Assembly (NCBI GenBank): GCA_002338655.1 | Contig: DDIU01000022.1 | Coordinates: 211,083-275,082, forward strand | Source of the DNA: Flammeovirgaceae bacterium UBA1842 | GTDB lineage: Bacteria > Bacteroidota > Bacteroidia > Cytophagales > Cyclobacteriaceae | Length of the DNA stretch: 64,000 bases | Direction: 5' to 3' | In this document: positions 25,681-34,629 of the stretch, piece after piece | Numbering within the stretch: the first letter of the stretch is position 1 | Layout of the letters: the number at the start of each line of letters is the position of its first letter | Translations under genes and position numbers: made by a program | The notes under the pieces: generated by a model | What the model was told of the DNA's origin: nothing | Seen by the model: the letters and a program-made list of their open reading frames with translations, nothing else | The model's database searches: none

Positions 25681-26334
25681 TTATTGTGCTTCCTTCATTA
25701 TTCCTACTCCTGATGAAGTCCCAAGCCTATCAGCTCCCGCATTGATCAAAGCTACTGACTGCTCATAGGTTTTTATTCCTCCTGAGGCTTTAATGCCGAC
25801 ACTTGAAGGCAATACACTTCGCATCAGTTTGATATGTTCCACTTTAGCCCCTTCTGGTGCAAAACCTGTTGAAGTTTTAACAAAATCAACTCCAGCATCA
25901 TTGCATAGTTTACATGCAGCAACAATCTCCTCATCAGATAAAAAAGCAGTTTCAATGATCACTTTTAGCATTTTACCTTCTTCGTGACAAAGTTTACTGC
26001 TTTTGGCAAACTCTATTTTAGGCCAAGGCATGCCATCTTTAAAAGCCGAAACATTCATTACCAAATCTAGTTCATCGGCACCATCACGGATAGCAAGTTT
26101 CATTTCCTCCATTTTCACTTCGGTCATATTGTAACCAAGAGGAAATCCGATAACAGTTACCAATTGTACATCAGCCGTACCAATTTCTCGACTAGCTCTC
26201 TTCACCCAAAATGGTGGCACACATACTCCTATGAATTGATTGTCAATCGCTTCTTTTACTAATTGATCAACCTCCTTTCCTGTGATAGTAGGTTTTAGGT
26301 TCGTGTGTTCTATAAAACGGTGTAGGTTCTTCAT
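25681..26334 (-). CDS. deoC: Deoxyribose-phosphate aldolase
   Basis: 217 residues. It splits 2-deoxyribose-5-phosphate into glyceraldehyde-3-phosphate and acetaldehyde in deoxynucleoside catabolism. Schiff-base Lys153 is in FVKTSTGFAPEGA, the proton-relay Lys182 is in VGIKASGGI, and Asp88/Asp90 lie in DELDLVMN. There are no other deo genes nearby; acyP follows by 5 bases. Confidence 0.95.
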   Translation of the reverse strand: MKNLHRFIEHTNLKPTITGKEVDQLVKEAIDNQFIGVCVPPFWVKRASREIGTADVQLVTVIGFPLGYNMTEVKMEEMKLAIRDGADELDLVMNVSAFKDGMPWPKIEFAKSSKLCHEEGKMLKVIIETAFLSDEEIVAACKLCNDAGVDFVKTSTGFAPEGAKVEHIKLMRSVLPSSVGIKASGGIKTYEQSVALINAGADRLGTSSGVGIMKEAQ

Positions 26335-26424
26335 TGACTACTAATATAATGATTCACGAAATCCATGCCTAATGTTTAGACTTAATACACTTTATCCTCT
26401 ATATTATCAAGCATACACTTAACT

Positions 26425-26757
26425 GTCACCCTGAGCCTGTCGAAGGGTAAAAGACGAAACTTATTAAGATTACGAGAGCCATGTCTTATGTTTCGACAGG
26501 CTCAACATGACATGGCCTTAAAATTCATTGAAACATGGATAAATCGTTATTGTTCCCTGAGCCTGTCAAAGGTTTTAAACAGGGATAAATCGTAATTGTC
26601 ACCCTGAGTTTATCGAAGGGTATAAACACAGATAAAGCGTAATGTCACCCAGAGCTTGTCGAAGGGTAAAAGACGTAATCTAATTGATTCCACGAAAACC
26701 ATGTCCAATGCTTCGACAAGCCTGCCTCCCGGCAAAGCAGGCTCAGCATGACATGGC
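26425..26757. repeat. Cluster of palindromic repeats (CACCCTGAGCCTGTCGAAGG family)
   Basis: At least six related copies lie in 330 bases. Forward copies start at about 26425, 26552, 26598 and 26644 (GTCACCC.GAG..T.TCGAAGGGT). Inverted copies lie at 26490-26515 and 26709-26757 (TTCGACAGGCTCAACATGACATGG type). The last inverted copy carries a GCCTGCCTCCCGGCAAAGCAGGC hairpin-like insertion. This REP/BIME-like family is widespread in bacterial intergenic DNA. No gene lies in 26335-26760. Confidence 0.85.
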
Positions 26758-26760
26758 ATA

Positions 26761-27135
26761 CTAATGCCAAATACCGCACTCCTTACAAAACTTCCGTTTC
26801 CCGGGTGGGCGCTTCTTGGGTTTTTTCTTGTGACCAAAATAGGATGGGTCTGAATACTGTGGTTTGCGCATTTCACGCTGCTTCTTCCGCTCTGCTTTGG
26901 CATTGGCTTGCATCCGCTTATCAAATTCCTTGATTTTGAGATCCATTTTCCTATTGAAAATACCCCGGGCAGATTTTTTGCCCTTTTTTTTCATGGTTTT
27001 CTTTTGCACAGCGGATTTCTCAGCTGAAAAGGGTTCAAATGAATTATCTTCCTTTGGGTTATTGCTAGTCTGAGCCATGGCTGCGGCAGAAATAACCATA
27101 AGAATAGCGAAGTATAAAATTCTTGCTTTTAGCAT
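26761..27135 (-). CDS. Secreted highly basic protein with C-terminal cysteine pair
   Basis: 124 residues: a signal peptide (about 1-21, ending AAAMAQ), a short acidic stretch, then a very Lys/Arg-rich mature part (KKTMKKKGKKSARG; KAERKKQREMRKP). It closes with KRKFCKECGIWH, whose CxxC could bind metal or form a disulfide. I do not know a function. The N-terminus and closing motif look conserved rather than random. It is 56 bases downstream of the SNase-like gene on the same strand, likely an operon of two exported proteins. Confidence 0.7.
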   Translation of the reverse strand: MLKARILYFAILMVISAAAMAQTSNNPKEDNSFEPFSAEKSAVQKKTMKKKGKKSARGIFNRKMDLKIKEFDKRMQANAKAERKKQREMRKPQYSDPSYFGHKKKPKKRPPGKRKFCKECGIWH

Positions 27136-27191
27136 AATTGTATAACTCGAAATTAGCTAAAATATTATAGAGGTAATGAGTTTGAACAGTG

Positions 27192-27674
27192 TTATCTCGA
27201 TTTGGGTTGGAGCATAGTTTGTTTTCTACGATAAACCCATGGCGGTGTTGGTTCATCCACGGCCCATATCCCAACCTTATTTTCCTTCGCTTCGGACTGT
27301 AGAGTAGAGACTTCTTCCGATGCCTTTTCAGTTGCCCAGGCAAGGCCCTCTTTTAGTAATTCCTCGTGAATGGCCTTTCCATTCCTTAATGATATAATAG
27401 CAAGTTTATTGCCCCACCTGTCCTTACCCCTTACCACCACCACAACTTTCTTTTTCAGAATCATTTTTTCAGTAAATGCTTTAGCCTCATCAGCCAATTC
27501 TTGACCTGACTCAGGACAATCAACCTCGCTCAGCATAAACTTGACCACCTCATTATCTTCACCCACAATCTCAAAGGTGTTTCCATCAATCACATTGACT
27601 ACTTTGCCAGTAAAACCTTGTGCCCAAGCACTTCCAACATATAATGTAAAAACAATAGCTCCAATAATTCTCAT
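27192..27674 (-). CDS. Staphylococcal nuclease-fold protein, catalytic residues altered
   Basis: 160 residues with a signal peptide (ending SAWAQ) and an SNase/OB fold: GKVVNVIDGNTFEI, FMLSEVDCPES, KDRWGNKLAII, then EELLKEGLAWA. Aligned by hand to staphylococcal nuclease, Asp40 and Glu43 are kept (Asp52, Glu55). The calcium ligand Asp21 becomes Asn32, Arg35 becomes Met47, and Arg87 becomes Asn89. It may therefore bind nucleic acid or protein without the classical nuclease activity. It should be periplasmic or secreted. Confidence 0.85.
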   Translation of the reverse strand: MRIIGAIVFTLYVGSAWAQGFTGKVVNVIDGNTFEIVGEDNEVVKFMLSEVDCPESGQELADEAKAFTEKMILKKKVVVVVRGKDRWGNKLAIISLRNGKAIHEELLKEGLAWATEKASEEVSTLQSEAKENKVGIWAVDEPTPPWVYRRKQTMLQPKSR

Positions 27675-28027
27675 AGTTCCTTTTAATCCTTAACTAATCT
27701 ATACGGAGGATATAAAAAAGGAAAGTGCTGATAATGAGCTTTATATACCTCAATCAAACACATGTAAGGTTTGTTCGATGTTAGAAGGAAAATCTGTGGA
27801 GATCAAAGAAATTCTTAAAGAAGAGTAGCAATAAGAGTAAGGCTAAAAAGAGGTGTCAATCCGAGAGTTAATATTTTCGAGATGACGTGTTTGATACCAA
27901 ATTTTTCTCCGTTTGGAGGGAGGTACTTTAAGCGTACTATCAAATACGTCATCGGTAGGAAAGTATGACCGAGAAGTCTCCTTCTCTGGAGACCTCTCAA
28001 CCTGTGAGGTTCGAGGTATCATTAAAT
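27675..28027. repeat. Intergenic region with nested inverted repeats
   Basis: 353 bases between same-strand genes. ATGACGTGTTTGATA (27882-27896) pairs with TATCAAATACGTCAT (27938-27952), one mismatch, around a 41-base loop holding a small CTCC/GGAG stem. Then GAGAAGTCTCC (27971-27981) pairs with GGAGACCTCTC (27988-27998), and AACCTGTGAGGTT (27999-28011) is a further palindrome. This looks like a non-autonomous repeat element; the 27971-27998 stem could also act in transcription termination. A minus-strand frame at 27815-28000 is not supported as a gene. Confidence 0.6.
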
Positions 28028-31000
28028 TTATTTACAATACTGACTAATAAAGTAGTCTACTTTTTTATCGCCCAACTCCTTCGCTTTCATCCAGCTTTCG
28101 CATGCTCCCTTAGTATTCTCTAATCGATATAGGATGTTGCCTTTAACTTTATAGTAACTGGGGTTCTTTGGATCAAGCTCAATAGCCTTGTTTATTGGCT
28201 CCATAGCACCTCCAATATTGTCTTGCGATACTCTGGCATTGGCCAAATTATAATAGGCAGCATCATCTTCAGGGGTCAATTCAATCACCTTACCGTAATC
28301 TGAAATGGCTCCTTCAATATCTTCGCTTTCTTCCTTCAAATAGGCCCTATTAAAATAAGCATCGGGATTGCTCGGATCAGCGGCTATAGCTTTATTAAGA
28401 TCGTCTAAAGCCGCTCGATTATTGCCTATATACAAATTAGCTCTTGATCTATCAATGTAAATGGAAGCGTCCTTTACTCCTGCACTGATGGCTTTGTCAA
28501 TATCACTGATGGCATCACTGTAATTTTCACTTTCAATTAATGCCCTTCCTCGATGTTGATAAACCTCGCCATCTTTACGTCCAGCTTCTATTGTTTTGTC
28601 ATAATAGGATAGCGAACGCTGATATTCCCCCATACTGTAATAAGATTCAGCCAAGAAGAAAATCACATCAGGGTCAACCTTCTCTACTAACTTTTCAACT
28701 CTAGTCAAATCTTTGATGGCCAAGTCATAATTCTTCATTTTATAGTAGGTTTCACCCCGATTTTGATAGGCTTTGGCATATTCCGCATCAATTTCGATGG
28801 CTTTGCCAAAATCTGCTATGGCCACCCCATCATTGCCCAAAAGTTGATTGGCTTTACCTCGATTATTAAATACAATGGGATTACTCACTCCATTAGTAAC
28901 TGCCGCATCATAATCTTTAATGGCTTCCTGATAGTTTTTCAACCTGAACTGCGCATTAGCCCTATGGAAATAGGCCGAACCATAGGAAGAATTAGCGGCA
29001 ATGGCTTTGGTGAGTGAACTGATTGCTCCATCAAAATTATTGCCTTCATATTGTGCATGGCCGAAGTTATGATAGGCTTCTGCCTCAGTTATGCCCATGT
29101 CAATTGCTTTTTGCAAATTGGTAATTGCCCCACTATAGTTTTCTAGCCTGTATTGTGCATCGCCCAGATGCCAATACGTTTCTTTGTCCCCAGCATCCAT
29201 CTGTACTGCTTTTTCCAAATTAGGAATGGCATTTTCATAATCCGCTTTGAAATACATTGCATTGCCCAGTCCATAATAGAGCAACTTATCTTGTGAGCCC
29301 AACGCTTTGGCCTGTTCAAGATCGGTCAACGCACCTGTGTAGTCATTGGTTTTAAATTTGGACACGCCTAAGTACAAATACTCGACTTTATCTGCGGTGC
29401 CTGAGGCTACGATTTTATTGAGATCGGTAATAGCTCCTTGATAGTCAGCCGTCTCGTATTTGGCCGTACCTCTGTTGCGTTGCGCTACTTGATAGTCTGG
29501 CTTGATCTGAAGCGCTTTATCAAAGTCCGCAATGGATTCCTTAACGGAACCGAGCAACATTTTGGCCTTACCTCTATTATTATAAACCAGTTCGTCATTA
29601 GCCCCTTTGGTAATGGCCTGATCATATGATTTTACTGCTCCCGAATAATCTTCTGTTCTAAATTGAGCGTTTCCTAAATTGTAATACACATCTTTATCCG
29701 TGACTCCTTTGGTCACCGCTTTATTTAAATTCTCTACTGCCCCAGAATAATTTTTTAGTTCATATTGAGCAATACCTATCTTAGAAAATAATGTAGCATT
29801 ATCTACCCCAGATGCGGCAGCTTTATTCAAGTCAACCAATGCACCCGAAAAATCCTTCAATTCAAATTTTGATAAGCCTCTTTTCTCAAAAATTTCTGGA
29901 GAGGTTTCTCCTGACTTTTCGGCATTATCTAAGTTTGATGCGGCTTTAGAATAGTCTTTTTCATCAAAGGCAATTAATCCACTATAGAGGAATATTTTCC
30001 CGTCATTTATATTCGCTGCTATCGCTTTGTCTAGGTAAATTTTGGCTTGAGCCTTATTCCCTGTTTGATAATAGGCCAATGCGAGCATTTTCGTAACCTC
30101 TTTATTATCACCAGATTCCTTTGCTTTTTCAAGATCAACAATGGCGCCTGCATAATCCTTTAATTCATACTTTGCTGTTCCTCGATTCAGTAATGCACGA
30201 CCATAATCTGACTTCAATGCCAATGATTTGTCAAAGTCAGCCACCGCACCACTATAGTTTTTCAGCATCATCTTGGCCTTTCCACGGTTGTTGATCACCA
30301 CATGATCATCTGCCTTGAGAGCAACGGCTTTATCGTAAGTGGTAATGGCATTTTGGAAATCATCTTGTTTAAAATAACTGTCGCCCAATAATCGATATAC
30401 TTCATATTCTGATGTGCCTGCCGCAGCTGCCTTTTTCAAATCCTCAATGGCCCCGGCATCATCTCCCGTATTAGCTCTGGCAATGCCCCGAAAAGTAAAT
30501 AGCTCTTTGTTCGTGGAATTGCCATCGATGGCCACGGTTAAAAATTCTACTGTTTTTCCAAAATTTTTGGTTTGATAAGCAGCAATACCCGTCATTTCAG
30601 CCAATACCACTGAAGGAGCACCTGCCTCAGCCGCTTTTAATAAATAACTGAAAGATTCTTTAAAGTTATTCGTTTTAAATAGAGCCGTTCCTAATTTTTC
30701 GTTGAGTTCAGGATTTTCAGATCCCCTTTGTATGGCCGACTTTAAATCTTCCGTAGCACCAGCAAAATCACCAGAATTATATTTGGAAAGGCCTAACCGT
30801 TCATAGACCAATGCATCGGACTTACCTGCACTTTTCATTCGCTGATAGTCAGCAATGGCTCCTGGCCAGTCTTTATTAAGAAATTTTGCCTCCGCTCTAT
30901 TTTCTAATGCTTTGTCGTAATCAGGTTTTAATTCCAGTGCCTTGTCAAAATCTTGAATGGCTGATCCATATTGTTCAAGGTTGGCCTTTGCTTTTCCACG

Positions 31001-32935
31001 ATTGTTATACACAACCTCGTCATCCGCTTTATCTGCTATCGCTTTGTCATAAGAAGCTATGGCCTTTTGATATTCTTGATCTTTGAATTGAAGGTTTCCT
31101 AAAAAGTAAAAGGCATTGTAATCTTTGATGCCTCCATTGATCGCTTTTTCTAAATCAGCTTTGGCCTCCGGTTCTTTTTTCAGCTCGATGTAAGACATGC
31201 CTCTGTAAAGAAATAATTCGTTAGCAGAACTGCCTGCTGTAATCGCAGCTGTTAGTGTGGTTTCCGCTGCCGCATAATTTTTACTGAAGTAATAAGCCGC
31301 TCCTAAACTTGGTGAAAGTGACGGGTCTGTGAATCCTTCACGTTGTGCTTGTTCATAATATAAGGCCGCTTTCTTATAGTCTTCTTTGGCAGAGTAAATA
31401 TTTCCCAAATAAAATTTTAGCAGCTCATTTTTACTCCCACGTTGCACAGCACTTTCCAAATCTTTGGCTGCCTCATCATTCATTTCAAGATTATATTCCG
31501 CTATCCCTCTATTAGCAAAAGCATCTGCATCTATCCCTCCACCAGAGATTACTTTATCATAATCCTCTTTGGCTTTTTGCCATTTCTTTAATTTAAAATT
31601 GGTTTCTGCTCGATTGGCTAAGGCTTTATCATAATCGGGTTTCAATTCCAAAGCTTTATCAAAGTCGGCCACTGCTTTGTCATATTGCTCCAAATAAAAT
31701 TGCGCCTTACCACGGTTATTGTGAATAATTGGCTCATCATTTTTCATGGCCAATGCGTTATCATAAGCACTTACTGCCAAATGATATTCTTCCTTTTTGA
31801 ACTGCAGATTTCCGTAGTAATAAAAACCGTCATAATCTTTAGCTCCTTTGTCTACGGCTAGTTTTAAATCAGCTAACGCACCTTCTTCATTCTTGAGTTC
31901 ATATCTGGAAATTCCTCTGTATAAGTAAATTTCATTGTCATTGGCTCCTTTATTAATGGCATCAGAAAGAGTGGTCTCGGCTGCTGAATAGTTTTTGGAG
32001 AGATAATAAGATCGACCAAGCTTAACGGGAATTGATTTTTCCTCTACATTGGCACGTTGTGCCTGCTCATAATAAGTAGCTGCTTTTTTATAATCTTCTT
32101 TACTGAAATAAGCTTCCCCGAGAAAATATTTTAGTGTTTCATTTTTGCTGCCTCGTTGCACAGCACTTTCCATACTCTTGATGGCGTCTTCAGTTTTTTG
32201 AGCATTGTATTCTGCTATTCCTTTTTTTGCAAAATTTTCGGCATCTACTTGTCCTGATTTAATTACTGCATCATAATCAGCGGCAGCTTTTTCCCAAGCT
32301 TTAAGTTCAAAATTAGCCTCTGCTCTATTTTCTAATGCTTTGTCATATTTAGGATCAGCTTGTAATGATTTATCATAATCCGCTACGGCCGCACCATAAT
32401 CTTTAAGTGTAAACTTAGCCTTGCCTCTATTATTAAATAAGGCCGCCTCTTTATTTCCTGCACCTTCCGCCTGATCATAATATTTAACTGCATCCTGATA
32501 ACTTTCTAATCTGAACTTTGCATTGCCAAGGTTATATAGCCCTTCCGCATCTTTGAATCCCATTGAAACACCTTTTTCAAGATCGGAAGCTGCACCTTGA
32601 TAATCCTTGAGTTCGTATTTGGTCATACCGGCATATCCAAAAAGGTCTGCTGTGCTAACTCTTGCTTTCAGGGCATCTTTGAAATCGGCTTGCGCTTTTT
32701 CATAATCTTTCAACTTAAAATAGGCAATACCTCTTTTTACATATACCTCGTTATCGCTAAACTTAGAATTTATCAACTGTGAATAATCTAGTACAGCATT
32801 TCTAAAATCCCCTTTGTCCAGCTTTTCATTAGCTTTTTTGTAAGTCTCTTGTAGCGGATCTGCCTCCTGAGCAATAGCCACATGGGTAAAAGGAATAAGT
32901 AACAATAAGAGAAAGTAATACCTGCTTTTTATCAT
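28028..32935 (-). CDS. Giant periplasmic TPR protein (about 47 repeats)
   Basis: 1635 residues: a signal peptide (about 1-23, ending HVAIAQ), then tetratricopeptide repeats almost end to end. The motif NNRGKA recurs six times, at about residues 168, 406, 644, 882, 1119 and 1357. That is a steady 238-residue period (seven 34-residue TPRs). Neighbouring super-units are visibly similar, for example SAVQRGSKNE at about 257 and 495 and SAIQRGSENP at 733. It should form a long superhelical scaffold in the periplasm. It lacks a T9SS tail, lipobox and enzymatic domain. Partners are unknown; it is transcribed alone, away from the palindromic array. Confidence 0.93.
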   Translation of the reverse strand: MIKSRYYFLLLLLIPFTHVAIAQEADPLQETYKKANEKLDKGDFRNAVLDYSQLINSKFSDNEVYVKRGIAYFKLKDYEKAQADFKDALKARVSTADLFGYAGMTKYELKDYQGAASDLEKGVSMGFKDAEGLYNLGNAKFRLESYQDAVKYYDQAEGAGNKEAALFNNRGKAKFTLKDYGAAVADYDKSLQADPKYDKALENRAEANFELKAWEKAAADYDAVIKSGQVDAENFAKKGIAEYNAQKTEDAIKSMESAVQRGSKNETLKYFLGEAYFSKEDYKKAATYYEQAQRANVEEKSIPVKLGRSYYLSKNYSAAETTLSDAINKGANDNEIYLYRGISRYELKNEEGALADLKLAVDKGAKDYDGFYYYGNLQFKKEEYHLAVSAYDNALAMKNDEPIIHNNRGKAQFYLEQYDKAVADFDKALELKPDYDKALANRAETNFKLKKWQKAKEDYDKVISGGGIDADAFANRGIAEYNLEMNDEAAKDLESAVQRGSKNELLKFYLGNIYSAKEDYKKAALYYEQAQREGFTDPSLSPSLGAAYYFSKNYAAAETTLTAAITAGSSANELFLYRGMSYIELKKEPEAKADLEKAINGGIKDYNAFYFLGNLQFKDQEYQKAIASYDKAIADKADDEVVYNNRGKAKANLEQYGSAIQDFDKALELKPDYDKALENRAEAKFLNKDWPGAIADYQRMKSAGKSDALVYERLGLSKYNSGDFAGATEDLKSAIQRGSENPELNEKLGTALFKTNNFKESFSYLLKAAEAGAPSVVLAEMTGIAAYQTKNFGKTVEFLTVAIDGNSTNKELFTFRGIARANTGDDAGAIEDLKKAAAAGTSEYEVYRLLGDSYFKQDDFQNAITTYDKAVALKADDHVVINNRGKAKMMLKNYSGAVADFDKSLALKSDYGRALLNRGTAKYELKDYAGAIVDLEKAKESGDNKEVTKMLALAYYQTGNKAQAKIYLDKAIAANINDGKIFLYSGLIAFDEKDYSKAASNLDNAEKSGETSPEIFEKRGLSKFELKDFSGALVDLNKAAASGVDNATLFSKIGIAQYELKNYSGAVENLNKAVTKGVTDKDVYYNLGNAQFRTEDYSGAVKSYDQAITKGANDELVYNNRGKAKMLLGSVKESIADFDKALQIKPDYQVAQRNRGTAKYETADYQGAITDLNKIVASGTADKVEYLYLGVSKFKTNDYTGALTDLEQAKALGSQDKLLYYGLGNAMYFKADYENAIPNLEKAVQMDAGDKETYWHLGDAQYRLENYSGAITNLQKAIDMGITEAEAYHNFGHAQYEGNNFDGAISSLTKAIAANSSYGSAYFHRANAQFRLKNYQEAIKDYDAAVTNGVSNPIVFNNRGKANQLLGNDGVAIADFGKAIEIDAEYAKAYQNRGETYYKMKNYDLAIKDLTRVEKLVEKVDPDVIFFLAESYYSMGEYQRSLSYYDKTIEAGRKDGEVYQHRGRALIESENYSDAISDIDKAISAGVKDASIYIDRSRANLYIGNNRAALDDLNKAIAADPSNPDAYFNRAYLKEESEDIEGAISDYGKVIELTPEDDAAYYNLANARVSQDNIGGAMEPINKAIELDPKNPSYYKVKGNILYRLENTKGACESWMKAKELGDKKVDYFISQYCK

Positions 32936-33050
32936 AACATCAAAAATTGAAGGGAAGTAAAGTTATTTAAAATAACGCAGTTAATGGAAATGAAGTGCTG
33001 GTAAAAAAATCATTCCATGTAAGAATTCATTTCTGATCCCTTATTGTAGA
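32936..33050. other. Intergenic segment before the palindromic array
   Basis: AT-rich sequence upstream of the TPR gene start. I see no clear TAnnTTTG on the minus strand; promoter elements of the TPR gene may lie inside the repeat array. Confidence 0.4.
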
Positions 33051-33592
33051 ATTCATCGGATGAATTCGTAGTAAATTAATGCTGGCTAGATATCGAAGGT
33101 TCATCTGTTTACAATTCATCTATTGAATATTCATCGGATGAATTCGTAATAAATCTGGGCTGGCTAGATCATATCGCATGCTTTAGTTGGTTATTCATCC
33201 GATGAATCCATGATAGATAGTAAAGTGGTCTATTAAATAGCTAATCATTATAGAATATTCATCGGATGAATTCGTAATAAATCTGTGCTGGCTTGATCAT
33301 ATCGCATGCTTTAGTTGGTTATTCATCCGATGAATCCATGATAGATAGTAAAGTGGTCTATTAAATAGCTAATCATTATAGAATATTCATCGGATGAATT
33401 CGTAGCAAATCTTTGCTACTTGATTATTTCGCATCTTATAGTTGATCATTCGTCCGATGAATTATTGATAGATGGTAAAGAGGTCTATTAAATAGCCAAT
33501 CATTATTAAATACTCATCGGATGAATTCGTAGTAAATTACTGCTGACTTGATCGGATCGCATCTTATAGTTGATCATTCATCCGATGAATTC
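33051..33592. repeat. Tandem ~128-bp array carrying nine CATC(C/G)GATG palindromes
   Basis: Two palindrome types alternate. Type A (ATTCATCGGATGAATTCGTA) begins at 33051, 33129, 33257, 33385 and 33512. Type B (ATTCATCCGATGAATCCATG or variants) begins at 33193, 33321, 33448 and 33576. Spacings are 128, 128 and 127 for A, and 128, 127 and 128 for B. The units 33129-33256 and 33257-33384 are nearly identical; later units have drifted. The array fills the space between divergent genes (the TPR gene and the dehydrogenase gene). It could be a multi-site operator, a satellite or a recombination array. Confidence 0.9.
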
Positions 33593-33670
33593 TTGACAAT
33601 TCATAGTTGAATAGGAATTGTCTCGGACAGTTTTACTATCTTAATTGAATAATCTGATGATTTAATTACC

Positions 33671-34588
33671 ATGCAAACAGTTCTAGGAGCAGGTGGTGCG
33701 GTAGGCAAGGCACTTGCCACCGCACTGAAACAATACACTTCCGACATTCGTCTGGTCGGAAGAAATCCCAAAAAAGTAAACGAAACAGATATAACTCACC
33801 CAGCTGATCTGCTCAGTCCCGAAGAAGTAAATAAAGCAGTAGCAGGTTCAGATGTTGTGTACCTGATGGTAGGATTGGTTTATAAAACCAAGGTATGGCA
33901 AAAACAATGGCCTTTGGTTATGCAAAATACCATAGATGCCTGCAAGGCACATAATGCCAAATTGGTGTTTTTCGACAACGTATATATGTACGATCGTGAG
34001 GCGCTCAACCACATGACGGAGGAAACGGCCGTTAGACCCAGTAGTGATAAAGGGCGAGTTCGGGCACATATAGCAGATATGGTATTGAAAGCCCATGAAA
34101 AAGGAGAAATAAAGGCCCTGATTGCCCGCTCTGCCGACTTTATAGGCCCTGAAAATAGTGTGCCTGCAGAAACTATTTATAAAAATCTAAAAAAAGGAAA
34201 ACCTGCAGATTGGTTTGCAGCATTGGATAAAATACATTCGTTTACCGATACCCATGATGCCGCTGTGGGCACGGCAATGCTAGGAAACAATGAGGCTGCC
34301 TATGGTAAAGTCTGGCACTTGCCCACGGATCCCACCCCACTCACTGCTCAGCAATGGATTGATCTTTTCGCCAAAGAAATGAGCGTAAAGCCCAAAGGTC
34401 GAGCCTTACCTATTTGGACGATGAGTATTTTGGGCATATTTATACCTGTACTTAAAGAGTTAAAAGAAATGGCTTATCAATATGATCGAGATTATTATTT
34501 CGATAGCAGCAAATTCAACCGCAAATTTGAGTATACGCCTTCTAAACCTGAGGAATCGGTGAAAAGGGTGGTGGAATATTATAAATGA
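33671..34588 (+). CDS. NAD(P)-dependent epimerase/dehydratase-like (atypical SDR)
   Basis: 305 residues. The N-terminal dinucleotide-binding motif GAGGAVGKAL starts at residue 6, and VVYLMVG closes strand 4. There is no YxxxK; the position after strand 5 reads FFDNVYMYD, as in extended/atypical NmrA-like SDRs. The C-terminal half (ADFIGPEN to HLPTDPTPLTAQQWIDLF) binds the unknown substrate. An incomplete copy of its last 25 or so codons lies 1.1 kb downstream (35708-35783). Confidence 0.82.
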   Translation: MQTVLGAGGAVGKALATALKQYTSDIRLVGRNPKKVNETDITHPADLLSPEEVNKAVAGSDVVYLMVGLVYKTKVWQKQWPLVMQNTIDACKAHNAKLVFFDNVYMYDREALNHMTEETAVRPSSDKGRVRAHIADMVLKAHEKGEIKALIARSADFIGPENSVPAETIYKNLKKGKPADWFAALDKIHSFTDTHDAAVGTAMLGNNEAAYGKVWHLPTDPTPLTAQQWIDLFAKEMSVKPKGRALPIWTMSILGIFIPVLKELKEMAYQYDRDYYFDSSKFNRKFEYTPSKPEESVKRVVEYYK

Positions 34589-34629
34589 TTGTAGTAATGG
34601 TATTTTGTAATTTCTTTATTTAAAACAAG

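Noticed and set aside
27815..28000. 61-residue minus-strand ORF
   Set aside because: It is made mostly of the inverted-repeat element and has no coding character.
33051..33592. CRISPR array
   Set aside because: The units are 128 bases, with palindromes repeating at fixed spacing and near-identical intervening DNA; there are no unique spacers and no cas genes.
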